Source: Burkholderiales bacterium RIFCSPHIGHO2_12_FULL_61_11
GTDB taxonomy: Bacteria; Pseudomonadota; Gammaproteobacteria; Burkholderiales; Burkholderiaceae_C
Direction of reading: 5' to 3'
DNA: 11,265 nt
Assembly (NCBI GenBank): GCA_001770785.1
Contig: MERZ01000416.1
Coordinates: 1 to 11,265 of the forward strand
Under the pieces are notes generated by a model. The model ran no database searches and had not been told where the DNA came from. It saw nothing but the letters and a program-made list of their open reading frames with translations. Both the position numbers and the translations under genes were made by a program. Below are positions 5,791 through 11,265 of the stretch, in pieces (the first letter of the stretch is position 1; every line of letters starts with the position of its first letter).

Positions 5791-6534
5791 TTACAAGCTC
5801 AGGCCTTCGCCCGCTTCTTCAAACGTGTGGCCGTCACGGATGTGATAAATCCGCTTGAAGGTCGGGATGATTTTTTCGTCGTGCGTTACGACGATGATGG
5901 CGGTCTGGGCCTGCCGGGCCATCTGGTTCAGGATGCGCATGACGGCCAAGGCGCGCTCGCTGTCCAGCGGGGCGGTGGGCTCGTCGGCCAGAATCACCGG
6001 CGGGCGATTCGCCAGGGCACGCGCGATGGAGACGCGTTGCTGCTCGCCGCCGGACAGCTGCGAGGGCTCGGCTTTGGCGCGATGGGCCACGTCCAGCGCG
6101 CTCAGCAGTTCCAGCGCCCGCGCTCTGGCTTGGGCGTTGGGCACGCCCGCCAGCATGGGCAGCAGGGCGACGTTGTCGGTCACGTCCAGGAAGGGAATCA
6201 GATACGGCGCCTGGAACACGAAGCCGATGCGGTCGCGTCGCAAGGCGCGCAGATCAGAGGTGGTCCAGCCGTTGTCGTAAATCAGCTCGTTGCCCAGCGT
6301 CATGCGGCCTGACGTGGGCTCTATGATGGCGCCCAGGCATTTGAGCAGCGTGCTTTTTCCCGAGCCCGAAGGGCCGACCAGCCCCACCACTTCGCCGGGC
6401 CCCACGACCATGTTGACGTTTTTGAGCGCCTCCACGGCCGTGTCGCCCTGGCCATAGACCTTGCGCAGGCCTTCAATGCGGATGCCGTTCGGTGCTGCCG
6501 TGCTGGCGTGGCTCATGTTTTTCAGCCCGGTCAT
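5791..6534 (-). CDS. ABC exporter ATP-binding protein (DevA/LolD/MacB-type)
   Basis: This 247-residue cytoplasmic ATPase powers the exporter formed with the preceding permease and adaptor. Walker A is GPSGSGKST (54-62), the Q-loop is Gln108 (FVFQAP), the signature is LSGGEQQR (160-167), Walker B is VILADEP (180-186), followed by a D-loop with PLD (189-191) instead of the common NLD, and the switch His is His218. The [23 protein letters not shown] opening is typical of the LolD/MacB/DevA subfamily, which pairs with FtsX-type permeases. The ATG at 6534 overlaps the permease stop as ATGA and has AGAGG upstream in the permease end. A longer reading from 6600 would add 22 low-complexity residues inside the permease gene and is unlikely. 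Confidence 0.92.
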   Translation of the reverse strand: MTGLKNMSHASTAAPNGIRIEGLRKVYGQGDTAVEALKNVNMVVGPGEVVGLVGPSGSGKSTLLKCLGAIIEPTSGRMTLGNELIYDNGWTTSDLRALRRDRIGFVFQAPYLIPFLDVTDNVALLPMLAGVPNAQARARALELLSALDVAHRAKAEPSQLSGGEQQRVSIARALANRPPVILADEPTAPLDSERALAVMRILNQMARQAQTAIIVVTHDEKIIPTFKRIYHIRDGHTFEEAGEGLSL

Positions 6535-7730
6535 CCGATGGCCTCTGCCGGATCGACTTTGAGCGCCACGCGAATGGCCAGGGTGCTGGCCAGCGCGCAA
6601 ATCAGCAGCGTCGCCATCAGCCCGGTCACGGCGTCCTGCGTCAGCAGCATCACGAATTTCGGAAACACGGGAGCCCAGATCGTGGCGGCCACCTTGCCGA
6701 TGATGAAACCAATCAGTCCCAGCCCCAGTGCCTGCTGCAGGATCATGCTGGCAATGGTGAGGTTGCGCGTGCCGATGAGCTTGAGCACCGCGATCTCGCG
6801 GATTTTGCCCAGCGTCATGGTGTAGATGATGAAGGCCACAATGGCCGCGCTGACCACCGCCAGAATTGCCAGAAACATGCCGATCTGCCTGGCTGCGGTG
6901 GCGATCAGCTTGTCCACCAAAATGGCTTCCATGCCGGCGCGCGTGAACACCTGCAGGTGCTTCCAGCGGCGGATCGGCTCGGCCACCTGCTCGGCCTCGA
7001 AGCCGGGCGCCAGTTGCACCAGCACGGCGTTGACGTTATGGCTGCTGGTTTGCAGCGCCTGCACCGCGTCCAGCAGGCCGGGAACGCCGGGGCGATTGAA
7101 GGCCGGGTTGGCGGCGGTGCGGGTGCGGTCGTTTCGAATCGCATCGTTGTCTTTCAGAAACTGCGCTTCCTGCGCATCCTTAAGCGGGATGAACACCATC
7201 GGGTCACCGCCGGATGACACCATGCGCTGCGTCAGCCCCACCACGGTGTAGTCGTGACGGCGGATGCGGATGCGCTCGCCCAGGGCAAAGCCGGCTCTGA
7301 CGTCGGCCACGGCCTCGTAGTGGCTGCGCGTCAATTGGCGGCCCGCCACCAGGTAGCCCGGCTCGCCCGGCTGGCCGGGCTCCATCCCCACCACCATGGC
7401 GCGGGTTTCGCCGCCGCCCTGGCTGTTGTTTTGCACCTGCATCGTGAAGTAGGTCACATTGGCGGCCTGCGCCACGCCAGGCATGCCGCGCACGCTGCGC
7501 ACCACGTCGTCTTTAAGGCTGGACGACTCGGCATAGGGCCCCTGGGTGTCTTTTTGCACCACCCACAAGTCGGCGCGGCTGTTGGTCAGCAGCGCTTGCG
7601 CATCATCGACCATGCCGCGGTAAACCCCGGCCATCGTCAGTGTCACGCCGATCAGCAAACCCAGCCCCAGGCCAGTGAGCACGAACTTGCCCCAGCTGTG
7701 CACAATGTCGCGCCCAGCCAGGCTGATCAT
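6531..7730 (-). CDS. ABC exporter permease, FtsX/MacB family (DevC-like)
   Basis: The protein has 399 residues. One N-terminal membrane helix (about 15-36) is followed by a periplasmic domain of roughly 240 residues (MacB-PCD-like, about 40-280). Three C-terminal helices follow at about 283-305, 328-350 and 365-388. The loop GKIREIAVLKLIGTRN (308-323) after helix 2 is the conserved FtsX coupling segment that contacts the ATPase. The C-terminus VDPAEAIG is also typical of the family. A single FtsX unit of this size, encoded between an HlyD adaptor and an ATPase, matches the DevBCA type of exporter. The transported compound is not evident. The start overlaps the adaptor stop by ATGA and the end overlaps the ATPase start by ATGA. 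Confidence 0.92.
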   Translation of the reverse strand: MISLAGRDIVHSWGKFVLTGLGLGLLIGVTLTMAGVYRGMVDDAQALLTNSRADLWVVQKDTQGPYAESSSLKDDVVRSVRGMPGVAQAANVTYFTMQVQNNSQGGGETRAMVVGMEPGQPGEPGYLVAGRQLTRSHYEAVADVRAGFALGERIRIRRHDYTVVGLTQRMVSSGGDPMVFIPLKDAQEAQFLKDNDAIRNDRTRTAANPAFNRPGVPGLLDAVQALQTSSHNVNAVLVQLAPGFEAEQVAEPIRRWKHLQVFTRAGMEAILVDKLIATAARQIGMFLAILAVVSAAIVAFIIYTMTLGKIREIAVLKLIGTRNLTIASMILQQALGLGLIGFIIGKVAATIWAPVFPKFVMLLTQDAVTGLMATLLICALASTLAIRVALKVDPAEAIG

Positions 7731-8929
7731 TGGGCCGCTCCGGCTTGGGCTTTGACCAGCGCATCGACGACTTTCACGTTGCTGTCAGGGGTGAGGGCTT
7801 TCTGGCTGTACACCACCACTTCGTCGCCGGCTTTCAAGCCGCTCAGCACCTGCACCTGGCCGTCCAGGCTGCGCTCACCCAGTCGCACGGGCGCGAACAC
7901 CGGCTTGCCGCCTTCCATGCGCCATACACCGGCGTCGCCCTGAAGGTGCTGGATGCTGGCGTTGGGAACCAGCAGCGACGTCGGCGTTTCGGGTAACTGC
8001 AACGTGACTTCGGCCAACTCACCGACTGACGCACCCGGTGCGGCTGTATCGAAGCCCACCTGCGCAATGCGCTCTTCGGTCACGCCATCGGCCAGCAGTT
8101 CCACCCGCGCCACCTGGCCAGCCAAGGGGGTTCGGGGCTGTGAGCGCAGCACGATGCTTGCTTTCAGGCCCGTCGCGAGCCCGGCGGAGCGGTCTTGGTC
8201 CACCCGCAAATTGACCCACAAACTGGCCGGGTCAATCAGGCGCAGCACCGGCTGACCGGCCACCACGGTGCTGCCCGCTTCGGCGTCGCGGCTGGTGACC
8301 ACGCCATCGGCCGGGGCCAGCAGGCGCACATTGCCGCGCTGCTGCGCCAAGGCGGCGCGCTCGGCCTTCTGGCGGGCCAGGTCCTGGCCGGTGCCGGCAA
8401 GATTGGCCTGCGCGGCCTGCAGCGCGGCATCGGCCGAGGCTCTTTCCTGCAAACGGGCTTCGAGGGCGCCCGCGCTGATGAAGTTTTGCGCAGCCAGATC
8501 CTGGTTGCGTTTGGCATTGAGGGTGGCCAGCGCTCGCCGTGCCGTGGCATCCGCCACTTGGGCCTGCGCGGCGGCCTGGGTGCTCCCTGCGCGGGCCAGC
8601 GCGGCATCGAGTGCCATCAAACGCTGGTCCAGATCGACCGGGTCCATTTCAGCCAGCAGTTGCCCGGCCCTCACCGTGTCGCCCACGTCCACCTTCACGG
8701 CCAGAACCCGGCCCGCCACGGTGGGACCGATCATCCAGCTGCGCCGCGCTTGCACGCTGCCAATGCCAAAAATGGCGGGACTGAACTGGCCTTGCCTGAC
8801 CTGCGTGAGCGTCACGCGCGTGGGAGCCAGCGGGCCAGTGCGCAGGGCCACAAGAACCAGTCCGCCGATCAGGACCAGGGCCAGAGCGGCCAGGGCCACG
8901 CGACGAAAAAGCAGAGGATTGCGTTTCAT
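7727..8929 (-). CDS. HlyD/RND-type periplasmic adaptor (membrane fusion) protein
   Basis: This 400-residue protein has an N-terminal membrane anchor (about 10-29). The first half of a lipoyl/barrel-sandwich domain follows (about 67-97: GPTVAGRVLAVKVDVGDTVRAGQLL), then an Ala/Gln/Arg-rich alpha-helical hairpin likely to form a coiled coil (100-200). The second lipoyl half is at about 203-235 (LLAPADGVVTSRDAEAGSTV), and beta-barrel and membrane-proximal domains fill 236-390. Adaptors of this kind connect an inner-membrane transporter to an outer-membrane channel such as TolC; no such channel is encoded in the window. The ATG overlaps the TetR stop as ATGA and is preceded by AAGGAAA inside the TetR coding end. 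Together with the FtsX permease and ATPase it makes a tripartite efflux unit. Confidence 0.93.
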   Translation of the reverse strand: MKRNPLLFRRVALAALALVLIGGLVLVALRTGPLAPTRVTLTQVRQGQFSPAIFGIGSVQARRSWMIGPTVAGRVLAVKVDVGDTVRAGQLLAEMDPVDLDQRLMALDAALARAGSTQAAAQAQVADATARRALATLNAKRNQDLAAQNFISAGALEARLQERASADAALQAAQANLAGTGQDLARQKAERAALAQQRGNVRLLAPADGVVTSRDAEAGSTVVAGQPVLRLIDPASLWVNLRVDQDRSAGLATGLKASIVLRSQPRTPLAGQVARVELLADGVTEERIAQVGFDTAAPGASVGELAEVTLQLPETPTSLLVPNASIQHLQGDAGVWRMEGGKPVFAPVRLGERSLDGQVQVLSGLKAGDEVVVYSQKALTPDSNVKVVDALVKAQAGAAQ

Positions 8930-9558
8930 GAGGTTTCCTTCGCAGTGAGTCCACGCAGATAAAGCGTGAAAACGCCCGGTGCCTGGTCGGCCATGGCGCT
9001 CACCTGGCCGCTGATGAGTGCCTGCATCACCAAGCCCTGCACCGAGCCAATGAACAGCACCGCGGCGGCCTGCAGGTCGGTGCCCGGAGCCAGCAGGCGC
9101 TGATCCTGCGCGCGCAGCAGCAGGCCCGTGAGCAAGTCCCGGTACTGCTGCATCAGGCTGCGCACGCAGGCCTTGAGAGCGCTGTCGTGCGCGTGCTGCA
9201 ACTCCTGAAAAATCACCCGGGGCACGCCCGGATGCGCCACCACAAAATCCACATGCGCCCTGAACACCGCTTGCAGCGCGGCCAGCGGGCTGGGTGCGGC
9301 CAATTGAGCCTCATCGGAGGCGGCTTGCAGCCGGGTCATCAGGGTGTCGGTAACCCAGTTGAGCGCAGCCAGCCAGATGGCTTGCTTGCTGGCAAAGTGC
9401 CGGAACACCGCGCCCTGGGTAATGCCCACGGCCTGCGCCAGGTCGCCAGTGGTGATGTCGGCCGGACTGCGCTGCGCCGCCAGCAGCAGCGCCGCTTCCA
9501 CCAGACCGCCCTGACGGATTTCGGTGGGTTGCTTGGAACGCTTGCCGGATACTTTCAT
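8926..9558 (-). CDS. TetR/AcrR family transcriptional regulator
   Basis: This 210-residue DNA-binding protein has a standard TetR N-terminus. Helix 1 is near 16-30, and the helix-turn-helix is about 35-60 (ITTGDLAQAVGITQGAVFRHFASKQAIW). A variable ligand-binding C-terminal domain follows (about 80-205). Members usually repress their own promoter and the adjacent transporter genes until a small molecule binds. It is the first gene of the export operon and shares ATGA with the adaptor gene, so it would be cotranscribed with the genes it controls. A 20-bp dyad lies 8 bases upstream of its start and is the likely operator. There is no clear ribosome binding site before the ATG at 9558, which may mean a very short leader. 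The inducer is unknown. Confidence 0.92.
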   Translation of the reverse strand: MKVSGKRSKQPTEIRQGGLVEAALLLAAQRSPADITTGDLAQAVGITQGAVFRHFASKQAIWLAALNWVTDTLMTRLQAASDEAQLAAPSPLAALQAVFRAHVDFVVAHPGVPRVIFQELQHAHDSALKACVRSLMQQYRDLLTGLLLRAQDQRLLAPGTDLQAAAVLFIGSVQGLVMQALISGQVSAMADQAPGVFTLYLRGLTAKETS

Positions 9559-9566
9559 GACTGCAC

Positions 9567-9586
9567 AAGTAATTGATTAATTACTT
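9567..9586. promoter_or_regulatory. candidate TetR operator: 8-bp inverted repeat, 4-bp spacer
   Basis: AAGTAATT and AATTACTT are separated by GATT, forming an AT-rich 20-bp dyad in an otherwise GC-rich area. It sits 8 bases upstream of the TetR start and overlaps the proposed promoter, as expected for an autoregulatory TetR operator. Confidence 0.62.
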
Positions 9587-9596
9587 CGATTGTAAA
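9568..9596 (-). promoter_or_regulatory. candidate promoter of the TetR-led export operon
   Basis: TTTACA (9596-9591, 5 of 6 to the -35 box) and ATTACT (9573-9568, 3 of 6 to the -10 box) are 17 bases apart on the minus strand. The start would fall near 9561, only a few bases before the ATG, which would explain the missing ribosome binding site. Confidence 0.38.
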
Positions 9597-9646
9597 GCCT
9601 GACCGGGCATCCGTGCTGGTCTCGTTTCAGATCAGATTGCAGGCGC

Positions 9647-11074
9647 TCATCGTTTTGGCAGCGTGATGCAAAATCGTGTTCGCCCCGAGGCAGATTTGAC
9701 CGAAATGCTGCCGCCATGCGCTTCGACAATTGACTTGACGATGGCCAACCCAAGCCCCGCGCCTTCGCCCTTGCGCTGCCGGGATGGATCGACGCGGTAA
9801 AAGCGATCGAAAAGTTTTGGCATGAGTTCCGCGGGGATCTCAGGGCCCGGGTTTTCCACTTCCAATTCGACCCCATCGGCGTTTTGCGCCAGCGTGACAA
9901 CGACGCCCTGCCCCGAGGGGGTGTAACGCACCGCGTTGGAGATCAGGTTGCTCAGCGCTCGGCGCAACATCAGGCGATCGCCGGGCACGACGATGGGATC
10001 ACCGCGGAGCAGCAGCGATACACCGCGATCTTCAGCCCACGCCTCAAAAAATTCGAAAAGACCTTTGACCTCGCCAGCGAGATCCACATCGGCCAGCGTG
10101 AGACGACGCAAGTCGTTCTCGGTCTGCGCGAGAAACAGCATGTCATCAACCATCTTGCTCATGCGATCAAACTCTTCAAGATTGGAGTAAAGAATCTCGC
10201 GGTATTCATCCACTCCTCGCGGCCGGCTCAGGGCAACCTGAGTTTGCGTCGTCAAATTCGTGACGGGCGTGCGAAGCTCATGGGCGATATCGGCGGAGAA
10301 ATTGGACAGTCGCCGAAAACCGTCTTCAATCTGCCCAAGCATGCTGTTGAATGATGCAACGAGCTCGGCCAATTCAATCGGCACTGCCTCAGGCCTGAGC
10401 CGAACATGCAGCCGCTCGGACGTAATGCCGCGAATTTTTGCGCTGATGCGTCGAATCGGCGCGTGCCCCTGTTTCACGGCCAGCCATGCGCCCGCAAGCG
10501 CAATAAGGCAGACCACCAGTGTCATCAGCCACAGAGTCCGTTCAAAATTCTTGATGTACCGAAGGTGAAAATCAATGTTGGTTGCAACAACCACCGTGTA
10601 ACTCTCGGGTCCGGAAATCCGCTTGACCTCCACCCGGAGAACGGCCCCGCGATAAGGCGTTTCACCCTCCTGCCAAACCTGGAGAAATTCCGGATCGATG
10701 CGCGGCACGGCTTCTACAGCGACGGCCAGGCGGGCCAAATCGGGACCATCACTGGCGTATAAAGTTTTCCCGGCAGCATCGGTCACACGGAAAAAAACTT
10801 CCTGGTGACCCACGACCGAACTGGCCAGCAGGCGGTCCAGCACTGCATCGTCGGTGCCAGCAGGCTGATCACGCAGTGTTTTCTGTATCGACTCCAGCAC
10901 AACCCTGAATTCTTCGGCATCCTGCTGGGCAAAATGCTGCTCCAGTGAACGCACGACGATCCAGCCAAAGGCAAAAAATACCAGGGTTGTGGCAATACCC
11001 ACAAAGGCCGTCACCCGAAACGCGAGCGATGCGGGTCGATGCTTGAGCGCGCCAGTTGACACCTCAGTTGGCAT
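9647..11074 (-). CDS. heavy-metal-type sensor histidine kinase (CusS/IrlS-like)
   Basis: This 475-residue inner-membrane sensor kinase has membrane helices at about 20-43 and 179-201. They enclose a periplasmic sensor domain (44-178) that begins with the family-typical [17 protein letters not shown] is about 200-255. The dimerisation/phosphoacceptor helix has His265 (HELRTP), the N box has Asn376 and Asn380 ([13 protein letters not shown]), the G1-like element is VENPGPEIP, the F box is LFDRFYR (421-427), and the G2 box is GAGLGLAIV (438-446). All catalytic elements are present. The general layout matches CusS, CopS and IrlS, which usually sense copper, silver or other metals. However, the periplasmic domain has no Met or Cys and only three His (48, 90, 170), so the ligand is uncertain. 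It overlaps the response-regulator gene by 11 bp. Confidence 0.93.
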   Translation of the reverse strand: MPTEVSTGALKHRPASLAFRVTAFVGIATTLVFFAFGWIVVRSLEQHFAQQDAEEFRVVLESIQKTLRDQPAGTDDAVLDRLLASSVVGHQEVFFRVTDAAGKTLYASDGPDLARLAVAVEAVPRIDPEFLQVWQEGETPYRGAVLRVEVKRISGPESYTVVVATNIDFHLRYIKNFERTLWLMTLVVCLIALAGAWLAVKQGHAPIRRISAKIRGITSERLHVRLRPEAVPIELAELVASFNSMLGQIEDGFRRLSNFSADIAHELRTPVTNLTTQTQVALSRPRGVDEYREILYSNLEEFDRMSKMVDDMLFLAQTENDLRRLTLADVDLAGEVKGLFEFFEAWAEDRGVSLLLRGDPIVVPGDRLMLRRALSNLISNAVRYTPSGQGVVVTLAQNADGVELEVENPGPEIPAELMPKLFDRFYRVDPSRQRKGEGAGLGLAIVKSIVEAHGGSISVKSASGRTRFCITLPKR

Positions 11075-11265
11075 CCGGGACGTCCAGCGTGTAGCCCATG
11101 CCGCGAACCGTCTGTATCAGTTTGGGTTCGAAACCATCGTCCATTTTTGCCCGGAGACGGCGAATGGCCACGTCAATCACGTTGGTGTCGCTGTCAAAAT
11201 TCATGTCCCATACCTGAGAGGCTATCAGCGAGCGCGGCAGCACTTCGCCGCGCCGCCGCACCAGC
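11064..11265 (-). CDS. OmpR/CusR-type response regulator, C-terminal part (cut by window edge)
   Basis: The visible 66 residues are the winged-helix DNA-binding end of an OmpR-family regulator. They include the recognition helix [15 protein letters not shown] and the wing [17 protein letters not shown], and [11 protein letters not shown] is characteristic of the CusR/CopR/IrlR metal-response branch. The receiver domain lies beyond the right edge. Its stop codon is inside the kinase gene: the overlap ATGCCAACTGA (11 bp) contains the kinase start and the regulator stop, so the pair is translationally coupled. Confidence 0.92.
   Translation of the reverse strand, partial: LVRRRGEVLPRSLIASQVWDMNFDSDTNVIDVAIRRLRAKMDDGFEPKLIQTVRGMGYTLDVPDAN

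Larger units (their letters stand above)
9559..9646 (-). other. 88-bp gap between kinase gene and export operon
   Basis: This gap holds the export-operon promoter and the TetR dyad. I see no convincing terminator for the two-component genes; a weak GACC/GGTC pairing near 9602-9622 has no T-tract. Some read-through from the kinase gene into the export operon is therefore possible. Confidence 0.45.

Noticed and set aside
6535..6600. N-terminal extension of the ATPase starting at 6600
   Set aside because: It would lie entirely within the permease gene and add a basic low-complexity stretch; the ATGA start at 6534 with AGAGG upstream fits the junction style of the operon.

Overview
The window looks like an accessory-type stretch of a GC-rich betaproteobacterial chromosome, most likely Burkholderiales and Comamonadaceae-like. 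This is inferred from base composition, codon use and the style of the encoded proteins: a Leu/Ile/Val-type periplasmic binding protein, a CusS/CusR-type two-component pair, and a TetR-HlyD-FtsX-ABC export operon. No rRNA, tRNA, CRISPR array or intact insertion sequence is visible.

Layout. Positions 1-3833 are read on the plus strand and about 3797-11265 on the minus strand. The two sides meet tail to tail at 3797-3833, where two coding regions overlap. The plus side holds a possible C-terminal scrap of an upstream gene (1-111), a secreted ABC substrate-binding protein (130-1302) followed after one base by an alpha/beta hydrolase (1304-2029), a 616-bp gene-free stretch rich in short inverted repeats (2030-2645), and a gene for an unusual fusion of a formyltetrahydrofolate-hydrolase-like domain with two GcvR-like ACT domains (2646-3833).

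The minus side, in order of transcription from the right edge, holds an OmpR/CusR-type response regulator (partial) overlapping its histidine kinase (9647-11074). Next is a self-contained operon: TetR regulator, HlyD-type periplasmic adaptor, FtsX-type permease, ATPase and a small four-helix membrane protein (9558 down to 5374). The first four genes of that operon are joined by three ATGA start/stop overlaps. After a terminator-like structure and a repeat-like hairpin comes a PLP-dependent tryptophanase (5173-3797), with its own promoter and a 10-bp inverted repeat covering its -35 box and spacer.

How the genes may work together. The TetR-led operon is a typical tripartite efflux unit without its outer-membrane channel; a dyad at its promoter suggests autoregulation. 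Tryptophanase would release indole, pyruvate and ammonia from tryptophan. The fusion protein probably acts on 10-formyltetrahydrofolate, or senses amino acids through its ACT domains. The sequence does not show that these units form one pathway. The best candidates for something undescribed are the hydrolase-ACT fusion, whose domain order is reversed relative to PurU and whose triad Asn is replaced, and the tryptophanase control region.
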